64,000 bases of DNA, taken from Firmicutes bacterium UBA3738 (GTDB lineage: Bacteria > Bacillota > Clostridia > Peptostreptococcales > Anaerovoracaceae). Where the stretch lies: contig DFGY01000043.1 in NCBI GenBank assembly GCA_002372505.1, forward strand, positions 20,400-84,399, given 5' to 3'. Numbering within the stretch: the stretch's first letter is position 1; each line of letters opens with the position of its first letter. Positions 25,104-33,498 of the stretch are shown in pieces. The notes under the pieces were generated by a model. The model did not search any database. It saw only the letters and a program-made list of their open reading frames with translations, and had not been told where the DNA came from. The translations under genes and the position numbers were made by a program.

Positions 25104-26168
25104 ATGCCGAATTTAGACATTCACGCATCGAAAGAATATACCATGATGGTGGAGCCGGGAATAATGGACAGGCTGGGTGAGCTGGTCCTGAGAGTTGCAA
25201 ACCCGAAAAAGGTGTGCCTCGTTTCCGACACAAACGTGAGCGAGCTCTTCGCGGAGAAGGCCACCCGCTCTCTCCAGAAGGAAGGCTTTGACGTCAACGT
25301 GCTCATACTTGCCCCGGGAGAAGGGACCAAGTCCATGAGCAGCCTTAACAGAATTCTGGAATTTCTGGCTGAGCACGAATACACCAGGAGCGACATTTTA
25401 GTCGCCTTGGGCGGCGGCGTAATCGGAGACCTGACAGGCTTTGCCGCCGCGACGTACCTGAGGGGAATACCTTTCATTCAGGTTCCGACTACACTTCTCG
25501 CTGCAGTGGATGCCAGCATTGGCGGTAAGACGGCAATAAACTTAAAGGCCGGGAAAAACCTGGCCGGAGCATTCTGGCAGCCGTCCCTGGTCTTGTTCGA
25601 CGTGGACACAGTGCTGGAGCTGCCGGAAGAGCAGTTTAAAGACGGCATATCGGAGATAATAAAGAGCGCCGTAATAGGCGACGCGAAGCTCTTTGACTAT
25701 CTGCAGACAGTTGAGAATCCGAAGATCATAGACTTTACCATGGAGTGCGTTATGGGCGCGGTAAAGGTGAAGAGGGATCTGGTAGCCAAGGATGAACGCG
25801 ACACGGGAATGCGTAAGCTTCTTAACTTTGGCCACACTATGGGTCACGCCATAGAGCTGGTCAGCGACTACAAGATTTCCCACGGAAGAGCCGTTGCCAT
25901 AGGCATGCTGGCCTGCGCCAAGGCCGCAGACAAAATGGGCTGGTCCAACAGGGACTGCGCCATTCCCATATGGCAGGTAATAGATAAGTACGGAATTGAC
26001 GCCAAGTGTCCCTTCGACCCACACCAGCTGGCAGCTGCGGCTCTCAACGACAAGAAGCGCAGCGGCGATAATATTTCCATCGTAATTCCTTTGGAAATCG
26101 GCATGGGGGCCATAATGGACATACCGGTTCACGAGCTGGAAGAATTCTTCAGGGCCGGGCTGGAATAA
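25104..26168 (+). CDS. aroB: 3-dehydroquinate synthase
   Basis: A 354-residue AroB, second shikimate-pathway step (DAHP to 3-dehydroquinate, NAD- and metal-dependent). Motifs: LGGGVIGDLTGFAAATYLRG, PTTLLAAVDASIGGKT, and metal-ligand NFGHTMGHAIE. AAGGAGA lies 9 bp before ATG 25104. It overlaps aroA by one base (TAATG). Confidence 0.96.
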   Translation: MPNLDIHASKEYTMMVEPGIMDRLGELVLRVANPKKVCLVSDTNVSELFAEKATRSLQKEGFDVNVLILAPGEGTKSMSSLNRILEFLAEHEYTRSDILVALGGGVIGDLTGFAAATYLRGIPFIQVPTTLLAAVDASIGGKTAINLKAGKNLAGAFWQPSLVLFDVDTVLELPEEQFKDGISEIIKSAVIGDAKLFDYLQTVENPKIIDFTMECVMGAVKVKRDLVAKDERDTGMRKLLNFGHTMGHAIELVSDYKISHGRAVAIGMLACAKAADKMGWSNRDCAIPIWQVIDKYGIDAKCPFDPHQLAAAALNDKKRSGDNISIVIPLEIGMGAIMDIPVHELEEFFRAGLE

Positions 26169-27457
26169 TGGATATTACTATTAAGCCGGGCCTTCTCAAA
26201 GGTGAAATCTCAGCGCCCGAATCAAAGTCCCACGCTCACAGACTTATGATTGCCGCCGCCCTGGCCGGGGCGGCGGGCCGGTCTTTTGGTGTGAGCATCG
26301 GAGAAAAGTCGGAGGACCTTCAGGCTACGGAAAGATGTCTTGGGGCTCTTGTAAGTGACGGCATCGTGGCGGAAGAAGCGACATCGGCCGCGAAAAATCT
26401 TTTAGACACGGCACGCATGCCCCGGCTTTACTGCGGGGAGAGCGGATCCACTTTGCGGTTCCTTTTACCCCTCTCAGTCTGCTACAGAAGAGGCGCCGTT
26501 TTTTACGGAGAAGGGAAGCTGCCGGAAAGACCTCTTGCTCCCTTGGATGAAGAAATGGCTCGCCACGGAGTCGTGTTTGAAAGAAATCAGCAGGGCTTGC
26601 CGGAAATCTGTCGAACCGGCCTTGAAGAGGGTCTTACGGAAATGAAGGGCGGAGACTTCAGACTTCCCGGCAATGTGAGCTCCCAGTATGTAACGGGACT
26701 CCTCATGGCTCTGCCATTGATAAAAGAAGACAGCAAAATAATTCTCACTTCAAAACTTCAGTCACGGGCTTACGTAGACATTACCTTAAAAGTTCTGGCG
26801 GACTTTGGAATAGACGTGAAGGTTGCCGGCGAAAAGGACATGCCGGTTTATGAAATAAAAGGCGGACAGAAATATATTTTGCCAGGGGAACAAACTGGAC
26901 CTGACGGAACGCTCAGCCCGGAGGGTGACTGGTCCAACGCAGCCTTCTGGCTGGTGGCAGGGGCTCTTGGCTCGGACATTTCCGTCACAGGTTTAAGAAG
27001 CGACTCTCCCCAAGGGGACAAGAATATAACCGAGCTCATTGAGCTATTTAAAAGCGAGGCCAATTCCACACGCATCATCGACGTTTCCGAGGTGCCGGAT
27101 TTGGTACCCATTCTTTGCGTTCTCGCATCCTTAACTCCCGGAGATACAGAAATTACAGGTGGCGAAAGACTGAGAATAAAAGAGAGCGACCGCATTAAAA
27201 CCACTGTGGCCATGCTTTCCGCCCTGGGAGCTGACATCAAAGAGCGGTCGGCGGGAATGTTTATTCGCGGAAAGGATAGCCTCGAAGGCGGCACCGTAGA
27301 CGGCGCCGGAGACCACCGCATAGTAATGGCAGCCGCCATTGCAGCCACTCGCTGTGATGACGAAGTCACAATTATCGGAGCGGAGGCAGTAAATAAATCC
27401 TACCCCTCATTCTTTGAAAAATATGAACAGCTAGGCGGACGCCGGGAAGTAAAATAA
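26168..27457 (+). CDS. aroA: 3-phosphoshikimate 1-carboxyvinyltransferase (EPSP synthase)
   Basis: A 429-residue EPSP synthase (shikimate-3-phosphate + PEP). Motifs: SKSHAHRLMIAAAL, CGESGSTLRFLLP, LPGNVSSQYVTGLL, DWSNAAFWL and RIKESDRIK. The glyphosate-site region shows SGSTLRF rather than GNAGTAMRP, as in class II-like enzymes. The operon is then interrupted by a methyltransferase and a Fic pair before aroC. Confidence 0.95.
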   Translation: MDITIKPGLLKGEISAPESKSHAHRLMIAAALAGAAGRSFGVSIGEKSEDLQATERCLGALVSDGIVAEEATSAAKNLLDTARMPRLYCGESGSTLRFLLPLSVCYRRGAVFYGEGKLPERPLAPLDEEMARHGVVFERNQQGLPEICRTGLEEGLTEMKGGDFRLPGNVSSQYVTGLLMALPLIKEDSKIILTSKLQSRAYVDITLKVLADFGIDVKVAGEKDMPVYEIKGGQKYILPGEQTGPDGTLSPEGDWSNAAFWLVAGALGSDISVTGLRSDSPQGDKNITELIELFKSEANSTRIIDVSEVPDLVPILCVLASLTPGDTEITGGERLRIKESDRIKTTVAMLSALGADIKERSAGMFIRGKDSLEGGTVDGAGDHRIVMAAAIAATRCDDEVTIIGAEAVNKSYPSFFEKYEQLGGRREVK

Positions 27458-27459
27458 AA

Positions 27460-27524
27460 AAGTACCGGTACTTGAACAGTGGGGAAAAAGGATGTATATT
27501 ATATGTGAGTTAGCCAACGCTAAC
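27460..27524 (+). promoter_or_regulatory. Promoter with two palindromes ahead of the methyltransferase
   Basis: TTGAAC (27472-27477), 17-bp spacer, TATATT (27495-27500). A 14-bp palindrome AAGTACCGGTACTT (27460-27473) touches the -35, and an inverted repeat GTTAGC-CAAC-GCTAAC (27509-27524) lies just after the -10. The second one vaguely resembles DtxR-family metal-regulator boxes, but no regulator gene is nearby. Regulated expression is likely; the regulator is unknown. Confidence 0.65.
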
Positions 27525-27573
27525 CAAACGTCGCTTAATTACGATGAGATGAAGTTAAGAAAGGAAAAATGAA

Positions 27574-28401
27574 ATGGGAAACAAAATAAGAATAGAAAAG
27601 AACACAGTATCCGAAACCTTGGTGTTGCCTCTTAACGCGAGGGCGCACTGCTCCAGAAAGTATCCGGATGTATTTCCGGATAAGGCCGCAGAAGAGTTAA
27701 TAGAAAAGGTCGAGTACGACTTCGCATCTCTTAATTACAAAGAGTTCGTCATGATTACCTGGGCCTTCAGAAACAAAATGTTAATCGAGCGTGCAGCGAA
27801 TTACCTGAAGGACCACCCTAGGGCAACAATCGTAAATCTAGGGTGCGGAGTGGATATGAGCTTTCAGGCTATAGATAACGGTAGATGCAAATTCATAAAT
27901 CTTGATTTGCCGGAGGTAATCAAGGATAGGGAAGAGCTGATTGCTCCGGCGGAAAGAGAGAAGAATGTAGCCGCGGACGCTTTTGATCTTAGCTGGATAA
28001 GCGAAATAGAGACGCCTATAGAAGACGGAGTGTATATAATTAGCGGCGGCGTATTAATGTTCTTTGAAGAGGAAAAGGTGCGTCAGCTCCTTACAGGTTT
28101 AGCTGAAAAGCTGCCGGGAGGAGGAATAAGCTTTGACGGAGAAAGCAGCAGCGCAGTAAAGCGTTCCAACAAAATAGTTGAGAAGACCGGCAACGAAGAG
28201 GCCAGAGTCCGCTTCGCCGTAAACGATGTGCAGGAAACCTTCGGAAACTGGTCGGAAAAATTCGCACAGATAAACTGTTTCGACAAGCTTCCCGATGAAA
28301 TCGCAAAAGCAAAATCCATTCCCTTCGGTGCCCGCAAAATGCTGAAAATGGGATGCAATATGGGGATGATAAAAATCGTAGAGATAATTTTTGGAGTATA
28401 G
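27574..28401 (+). CDS. Class I SAM methyltransferase, leucine carboxyl methyltransferase (LCM/TcmP) family
   Basis: A 275-residue methyltransferase. The SAM-binding motif is VNLGCGVDMSFQ, with LDLPEVI at the acidic strand and ISGGVLMFFEEEKV downstream, all typical of LCM/TcmP-type O-methyltransferases. Substrate unknown. AAAGGAAAA precedes the ATG. It has its own operator-rich promoter and sits inside the aro block, so it looks like an inserted unit rather than part of aromatic synthesis (inference). Confidence 0.82.
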   Translation: MGNKIRIEKNTVSETLVLPLNARAHCSRKYPDVFPDKAAEELIEKVEYDFASLNYKEFVMITWAFRNKMLIERAANYLKDHPRATIVNLGCGVDMSFQAIDNGRCKFINLDLPEVIKDREELIAPAEREKNVAADAFDLSWISEIETPIEDGVYIISGGVLMFFEEEKVRQLLTGLAEKLPGGGISFDGESSSAVKRSNKIVEKTGNEEARVRFAVNDVQETFGNWSEKFAQINCFDKLPDEIAKAKSIPFGARKMLKMGCNMGMIKIVEIIFGV

Positions 28402-28463
28402 CTGTGCAAAAAGCAATATAAATTCGGAATTGCACTCCGAGCTTGTATAAAACGATTAATTCC

Positions 28464-28492
28464 TTGATAACACTAATTATGCTGATTATAAT
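28464..28492 (+). promoter_or_regulatory. Promoter of the hypothetical-Fic pair
   Basis: TTGATA (28464-28469), 17-bp spacer, TATAAT (28487-28492): a near-consensus promoter in an AT-rich stretch. It may also be the main promoter for the downstream aroC-aroE genes, since no strong signal lies between Fic and aroC. Confidence 0.75.
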
Positions 28493-28534
28493 TAAATGAA
28501 ATAGAAACAAAGGAAGAACAATGAAGGAGTGAAG

Positions 28535-28966
28535 ATGTATTCAGATGACCGACTAACAACAGAAGCTGAACAGGCATACAAAGACATTTTTCTTAGTTTA
28601 AATACTTGTCGCGCGTATGATGACTTCCCGGAAGATTATTGGGATGTAATTGTTGAGGATGATGAAGGAATTCCTCTGCCGGATGGAGATGTTGTTAGAA
28701 GAGCATATGTTATAATAACAACAAAACATAAAACCATGAATGCTCGTTCGTCAATTGAAACATATCTAATGATGCAACATCAATTGTTGGAGGATAATCA
28801 GAGTGCCTGTTTTTTGATAGAAACAAGAGCGGAGCAATCGCAAAATGTAATGTGGCGAGCAACGGTAGGTGGGACGAAGGTCTTCAATAGTAGAATAAGA
28901 AGGCTCAGTCCGGACCAGTTTTGTGCACTCGCAGCAGGTGAACAAAGGCCTGTGAGGAATAAGTAA
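28535..28966 (+). CDS. Hypothetical protein upstream of Fic
   Basis: A 143-residue protein I do not recognise. It starts at ATG 28535 with AAGGAG 5 bp upstream; an earlier GTG overlaps that site. It is acidic, with no signal peptide or membrane segment. The sequence DGDVVRRAYVIITTKHKTMN followed by a helical region looks like a small alpha/beta domain. It overlaps the Fic gene by one base (TAATG), so the two are co-translated. It could be a Fic partner or target, but the Fic protein has its own inhibitory helix, so a classical antitoxin role is not required. Confidence 0.6.
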   Translation: MYSDDRLTTEAEQAYKDIFLSLNTCRAYDDFPEDYWDVIVEDDEGIPLPDGDVVRRAYVIITTKHKTMNARSSIETYLMMQHQLLEDNQSACFLIETRAEQSQNVMWRATVGGTKVFNSRIRRLSPDQFCALAAGEQRPVRNK

Positions 28967-29718
28967 TGACGCTGCTAGAAATATTAAGGGAACAAAAAGA
29001 ACATAAGATATCCGGACAGATATATGAACTGACCCAGATAGAAATGGCATTTAATTCGAACAAGATTGAAGGTTCGACGATTTCTTTACGTGATGCAGGT
29101 ATGCTCTATACAGATAATATCACTCCACATAATTCGAAATGGGACGAGGTAGTTGAAATGAAAAATCATTTTGAATTATTTGATTATATGCTCGATACTG
29201 CCCTTGAGTCCCTGAGCGAAGAAATGATAAAAGAGTATCACCGGCTTTTAAAGAAAGAAACTGAAGACGCTAATCTGTCTTGGTTTGCCATAGGGGATTA
29301 CAAGAAAGTTGAAAATGTTGTTGCAAACTCCTATACAACTTCACCGGACGAAACCCCTGGAGCCATGAAGTCGCTACTTAAGAGCTATGGAAAAGAGTGT
29401 AAATCTTTTGAGGATATAGTTGATTTTCACGTGAAGTTTGAAATGATACACCCATTCCAGGATGGGAATGGTCGGGTTGGTAGGATGATAATGTTCAAAG
29501 AGTGTCTTAGGAGTAAAATAACCCCGATTGTTGTATTGGACAGGCAGAAAAGATCATACATGAACGGTATATCCGACTATTTTGCTAATCCGAAGAAACT
29601 ACTTCGCACAATGAAGAAATTTCAAAATCAGTATAGCGAACAAGTCGAACGTTTGGCTATTCCGGTAAGTAAATTCCATAATAGTGCAGCGCTTGATGAT
29701 GAAGCAAATACTGATTAA
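28966..29718 (+). CDS. Fic-domain protein (AMP transferase type)
   Basis: A 250-residue Fic protein that would transfer AMP or a similar group to target proteins. The catalytic motif HPFQDGNGRVGR fits HxFx(D/E)GNGRxxR completely. An inhibitory helix motif SNKIEG (S/T-xxx-E-G/N) at residues 31-36 marks class II Fic enzymes with N-terminal self-inhibition. There is no extra DNA-binding domain visible. The gene is AT-rich compared with its aro neighbours and follows a hypothetical gene with a one-base overlap. Insertion into the aro operon suggests acquisition by transfer. Confidence 0.88.
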   Translation: MTLLEILREQKEHKISGQIYELTQIEMAFNSNKIEGSTISLRDAGMLYTDNITPHNSKWDEVVEMKNHFELFDYMLDTALESLSEEMIKEYHRLLKKETEDANLSWFAIGDYKKVENVVANSYTTSPDETPGAMKSLLKSYGKECKSFEDIVDFHVKFEMIHPFQDGNGRVGRMIMFKECLRSKITPIVVLDRQKRSYMNGISDYFANPKKLLRTMKKFQNQYSEQVERLAIPVSKFHNSAALDDEANTD

Positions 29719-29745
29719 GGTCGGCGCAAAGGGTATACAGAACAT

Positions 29746-30831
29746 ATGAACAAGAAAGAAACAATCAGTTCAACATTTGGAAGAAATATTAAGGTGACTA
29801 TCTTCGGGGGATCCCACGAGGAGAAAATCGGTTGCATCATAGAAGGTCTGCCGGAAGGCGCGAAAAATTTTGACGGGGAAAGGCTGCAGCAATTCCTCGA
29901 TCTTCGCGCGCCGGGAAACAGTCCCTTTGCAACGAAGAGAAAGGAACCGGACAAGTTCGAAGTTGAAAGTGAAGACCCGCTGACTTTAATTATCAGAAAC
30001 ACAAACCAGAGATCCGGTGACTATAAAAAGCTGACGGACATTCCCAGGCCGGGGCATGCGGACTTCACTGCGCGGATTCGCTACGGCGATGATATAAACA
30101 TGGCCGGCGGAGGACCCTTTTCCGGAAGAATGACGGCGCCACTTTGCATAGCCGGAGGCATAGCTCTTCAGGCTCTTGAAAAAGAGGGCATCAAAATCGG
30201 TGCCCACCTTCTGCAGGTCGGAGAAGTGCAGGATAGGATGTTCAACCCTATGGCGCCGGAGATAGAGAATCTTGGTAATAGTGTTGATAAAAATCTTGCA
30301 GTAATAGATGCAGATTGTGAAGAGGCTATGGCCTCTGCAATTCTCGCTGCCAAGGACGAAGGAGATTCCCTGGGAGGAATCGTCGAAGTTGCGGCAACAG
30401 GCATTCCCCCGGGCATTGGGGGAGCCATGTACGACGGCCTTGAAAGCATTCTCGCACCAATATATTTCGGCATTCCCGCAGTGAAGGGAATAGAGTTTGG
30501 ATTGGGATTTGAATCTACAAAAATAAAAGGGTCGAAAAATAACGATTCTTTTGATATAATGCACGGGAACATTATTACTAAAACAAATCATGCAGGAGGA
30601 ATCCTGGGAGGAGTTACGACAGGCATGCCCCTCATTGCGAGAGTGGCATTTAAGCCCACACCATCAATCGCCAAAGAGCAGCAGTCCGTAAACTTAAGGA
30701 CAATGGAAAGAGAGCCCCTGACCATTACGGGCAGGCATGACCCTTGTGTAGCTGTCAGGGCTGTGCCGGTGGTAGTGGCGGCGACGGCAATAGGCCTCCT
30801 TGATGCATGGCAGGAGAGGATCCAAAGATAA
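29746..30831 (+). CDS. aroC: Chorismate synthase
   Basis: A 361-residue AroC, last step to chorismate (EPSP, reduced FMN). Motifs: FGGSHEEKIGC, IIRNTNQRSGDY, RPGHADFTARIRYG, GGGPFSGRMTAP and GRHDPCVAVRAVPVVVA. The ribosome site is weak (CAAAGGG). It starts 27 bp after the Fic stop, which makes its transcription probably dependent on the Fic promoter or read-through from aroA. It overlaps the chorismate mutase gene by one base. Confidence 0.95.
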   Translation: MNKKETISSTFGRNIKVTIFGGSHEEKIGCIIEGLPEGAKNFDGERLQQFLDLRAPGNSPFATKRKEPDKFEVESEDPLTLIIRNTNQRSGDYKKLTDIPRPGHADFTARIRYGDDINMAGGGPFSGRMTAPLCIAGGIALQALEKEGIKIGAHLLQVGEVQDRMFNPMAPEIENLGNSVDKNLAVIDADCEEAMASAILAAKDEGDSLGGIVEVAATGIPPGIGGAMYDGLESILAPIYFGIPAVKGIEFGLGFESTKIKGSKNNDSFDIMHGNIITKTNHAGGILGGVTTGMPLIARVAFKPTPSIAKEQQSVNLRTMEREPLTITGRHDPCVAVRAVPVVVAATAIGLLDAWQERIQR

Positions 30832-31103
30832 TGGAATTAAAGTGGATTAGAAAAAATATTGACTATCTTGACCGCCAGATTGCGGAAAAGCTGGCGCAGA
30901 GAATGGATCTTATGACCAAGGTTGCCGAAAGCAAGGCGAGCACGGGAACAGACATAACGGATCCGGGCAGAGAGCAGGAAGTCCTGGAAAATGTAGCTCG
31001 AGTTGCAGGCGTAGACCATGAAGAGTACGTATGCGATATTTATAAAACAATTATGGAAGTGAGTAAGGCATATCAGGACAAGCTGATTAACGAAGGAAAA
31101 TAG
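30831..31103 (+). CDS. Chorismate mutase (AroQ type)
   Basis: A 90-residue AroQ-fold chorismate mutase converting chorismate to prephenate. The pattern WIRKNIDYLDRQIAEKLAQR with MTKVAESKA and EYVCDIYKTIMEVSKAYQ gives the three-helix fold and its Arg/Lys residues. I start at ATG 30831, overlapping the aroC stop, with CAGGAGAGG upstream; a start 24 bp earlier is inside aroC and less likely. It feeds the tyrA in the same block. Confidence 0.88.
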   Translation: MELKWIRKNIDYLDRQIAEKLAQRMDLMTKVAESKASTGTDITDPGREQEVLENVARVAGVDHEEYVCDIYKTIMEVSKAYQDKLINEGK

Positions 31104-31114
31104 GAGTGCCGTAA

Positions 31115-32401
31115 ATGTTCGGTCTGCTTGGAGAAAAGCTGGGACACAGCTACTCTAAATTAATACATGAAAAATTAGGATATTCATATGATTTAATCGA
31201 AAGGGCGCCGGAGGAGCTTGCGGCCTTTCTTTTAGCTGGGAAATTTGAAGGACTCAATGTAACGATTCCCTACAAGAAGACGGTCATGGAATACTGCCAC
31301 CAGATCTCAGACCTGGCAAAGAAAATCGGAGCAGTAAACACCATCTACAAAGAAGGCAGTTGTTTAATTGGCACCAACACAGATTACGAAGGATTGCGCT
31401 ACGCTCTCGACCGCGCAGATATCAGCCTGACCGGAAAAAAGGTGCTGATACTCGGCGGCACAGGCGGCACCGGCAGCATGGCAAGCATCCTGTCAGCCGA
31501 CGAAGGAGCCGGCGAAATCCTGATCGCAACAAGAGGTGACAAGGGGACGGTTCTCCCGTCATCTTTTTCCAATATTCGGCAAAAGATGACGGGAGAACCG
31601 TCCCCCTGTCATCTTTCTTATGATGAGCTGCCGGGGGATGTGGAGATTATTATTAACGCGACGCCGGTGGGGACTTATCCGGAGATATATAAGAGTCCTG
31701 TGGAGCTGGCGGGCTTTGGGTGTCTGGGAGGCGTAGTGGATTTAATTTATAATCCTCTCAGGACGGAGCTGCTTATGCAGGCCGAGGAATTGGGGATTAA
31801 TTATAGCAACGGGCTTCCTATGCTGGTAAGGCAGGCGACTGAGGCGGCAGGGTATTTCCATCCGAAAAAAAAGGACGAGTATCTGAGCAGGACGGAGGAG
31901 ATTCTTTCTGGCCTGGAGAGCAGCATAGAGAATATTGTTCTAATCGGCATGCCCGGATCGGGCAAGACCAGCATCGGTAAGAGACTGGCCAAGGAGCTCG
32001 GAAGAGAGTTCGTGGATACGGATCGGGCTGCACGGGAATTGGCAGGCAAAAGCCCGGCGGAAATAATCAAGGAATCCGGGGAGCAGGCCTTCCGGGATAT
32101 TGAAAGTGAAGCCGTAAGAATGGTGGCCAAGGAGCATTCTACTGTCATTGCCACCGGCGGCGGCACACCGCTTCGCCCGGAAAACATAAGAGCCTTAAAG
32201 CAGAACGGAAGAGTGTTCTTCCTGGACAGAGACCCGGATAAGCTTTCCACATTTAACCGCCCCCTTTCCCAGAATGGCGGCGTATACAAGCTGTACGACC
32301 AACGCTACGAGGTTTACAAAGCTGCATGTGATGAGCTAATAAAAAATAACGGGGAAGATTTCACCCCGTCATTTGAGAAAATTCTTAAGCATTATAAATA
32401 A
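31115..32401 (+). CDS. aroE: Bifunctional shikimate dehydrogenase / shikimate kinase, with in-frame repeat insertion
   Basis: A 428-residue fusion. Residues 1-~265 are AroE: GEKLGHSYSKLIHEKLG, NVTIPYKK, GAVNTIY, NTDYEG, Rossmann GGTGGTGS and NATPVGTYP. Residues ~270-428 are AroK: IGMPGSGKTSIGKRLA, EFVDTDRAA, IATGGGTPL and lid FNRPLSQ. Residues ~141-167 (GDKGTVLPSS ... MTGEPSPCHL) are encoded by a family-1 repeat inserted in frame in a surface region of the cofactor domain. The fold should tolerate this if it forms a loop (inference). No aroD is seen in the window, although this enzyme's substrate depends on it. Confidence 0.92.
   Translation: MFGLLGEKLGHSYSKLIHEKLGYSYDLIERAPEELAAFLLAGKFEGLNVTIPYKKTVMEYCHQISDLAKKIGAVNTIYKEGSCLIGTNTDYEGLRYALDRADISLTGKKVLILGGTGGTGSMASILSADEGAGEILIATRGDKGTVLPSSFSNIRQKMTGEPSPCHLSYDELPGDVEIIINATPVGTYPEIYKSPVELAGFGCLGGVVDLIYNPLRTELLMQAEELGINYSNGLPMLVRQATEAAGYFHPKKKDEYLSRTEEILSGLESSIENIVLIGMPGSGKTSIGKRLAKELGREFVDTDRAARELAGKSPAEIIKESGEQAFRDIESEAVRMVAKEHSTVIATGGGTPLRPENIRALKQNGRVFFLDRDPDKLSTFNRPLSQNGGVYKLYDQRYEVYKAACDELIKNNGEDFTPSFEKILKHYK
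31535..31613. repeat. Family-1 palindromic element inside aroE
   Basis: A 79-bp copy with inverted halves around an AATATTCGGC-containing spacer, located within the aroE coding region without breaking the frame. The same length and architecture occur at 42025-42103 and 48687-48765. It codes for about 27 residues absent from ordinary shikimate dehydrogenases. Confidence 0.85.
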
Positions 32402-32406
32402 ATTTG

Positions 32407-32904
32407 CTACTCAACGCAGAGATCTGCAGTATCTGCGCCGATGGCCCGAAGCAGGTCGTCGGTTTTTATTTTTATCTGCATTCCCACCTTGCCGGCGCTG
32501 ATTACGATTTCATCAATTTCCTCGGCGGAAATGTCGAAGGCCGTAGGGAAGGGCTTTTTCATTCCTATTGGGGAGCAGCCACCTTTAATGTAGCCGGTGA
32601 TCTTTGTAATGTCCCGGGCGTGAATCATTTCGATTTTCTTTTCTCCGAAATGCTTTGCCGCCTTCTTCAGATCCAGCTCCTTTGCAACAGGAATGTCGCA
32701 TACATAGTGCTGACCGCTGTGGCCCACTGTGACTAAGGTTTTAAAAACAATTTCCACAGGAAAGCCCACTTGCTCCGCCACGGATACCCCGTCGAGAAAT
32801 CCATCCGGAGCCTCGTACTCAAAGAGCTCATAGGCGATTCCTTCACTGTCTAAAAATCTTGCCGCGTTTGTTTTTGCTATGTCTTTCTTATTCTTCTTTC
32901 CCAT
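32407..32904 (-). CDS. ybaK: Cys-tRNA(Pro)/Cys-tRNA deacylase, YbaK/EbsC family
   Basis: A 165-residue YbaK-type editing protein that removes Cys from mischarged tRNA-Pro. FKTLVTVGHSGQHYVCDIP, the catalytic Lys in this stretch, and ITGYIKGGCSPIGMKKPFP with the GG-SPIG signature are typical. Start at ATG 32904 with GGAAAGG 6 bp upstream. It is the last gene of the minus-strand divIC-ybaK group and is convergent with aroE-aroK, 5 bp apart. Confidence 0.9.
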   Translation of the reverse strand: MGKKNKKDIAKTNAARFLDSEGIAYELFEYEAPDGFLDGVSVAEQVGFPVEIVFKTLVTVGHSGQHYVCDIPVAKELDLKKAAKHFGEKKIEMIHARDITKITGYIKGGCSPIGMKKPFPTAFDISAEEIDEIVISAGKVGMQIKIKTDDLLRAIGADTADLCVE

Positions 32905-32923
32905 GACAATGCCTTTCCGCAAA

Positions 32924-33463
32924 CTATTTGCTCATGTCCATCCAGTCATCCTTTGTAATTGAGAACACCATGGTGTCCCGAATTTTTCCGTCGAAGGTTC
33001 TGTAGGCATCTCTGAGTCTGCCCTCGAATTTAAACCCCAGCTTTTCAATTACACGCAGGGAGCGCTTGTTATCCGGGGCCGTCTCTATGGAAAGGACCTG
33101 AAGCTCTTCTTCCTCAAAGGCATAGCGGACGACTTCCCGCGCAGCCTCTGTCATTATTCCCAGGCCCCAGTAATCTTCCGAAAGAGAGTAGCCCAGCTCC
33201 TTGGCTCTGATTTCCGGTCTGCGAGGATCCGGCTCGAAGCCAATGCTGCCGATGGCCTTGTCCTCACCCTTCATGGTGATCTTCCATGTGCGGTTGGGTA
33301 TGAAAAGCTTTTTTATACGGGTCTTGGATTCGGCTACGGATTCATGGGGTTTCCAGCCGGCGGCAGGGCCCACGTTGGGAGTCCTGGCGTATTCAAAAAG
33401 GTCTTTGGCGTCCTTCTTGCTCCACTTGTCCAGTATTAACCTTTCAGTTTCAATTCGCTTCAT
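32924..33463 (-). CDS. GNAT acetyltransferase, RimJ/RimL-like
   Basis: A 179-residue N-acetyltransferase. RIETERLILDKWSKKDA at the start, ELGYSLSEDYWGLGIMTEA and the acetyl-CoA-binding region, and APDNKRSLRVIEKLGFKFEG are classic RimJ/RimL/MarR-type features. The target could be a ribosomal protein or a small amine. The start region has the short duplication ACTATGAAGC ... ACTATGAAGC and no good ribosome site, so it may depend on coupling with ltaS upstream. Confidence 0.88.
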   Translation of the reverse strand: MKRIETERLILDKWSKKDAKDLFEYARTPNVGPAAGWKPHESVAESKTRIKKLFIPNRTWKITMKGEDKAIGSIGFEPDPRRPEIRAKELGYSLSEDYWGLGIMTEAAREVVRYAFEEEELQVLSIETAPDNKRSLRVIEKLGFKFEGRLRDAYRTFDGKIRDTMVFSITKDDWMDMSK

Positions 33464-33498
33464 AGTTAAATTGCTTCATAGTAAATTTGCTTAATAAT

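Noticed and set aside
27509..27524. Confirmed iron-regulator (DtxR/IdeR) box
   Set aside because: GTTAGC-CAAC-GCTAAC is only loosely similar and the controlled gene is a methyltransferase; kept as an unassigned operator.
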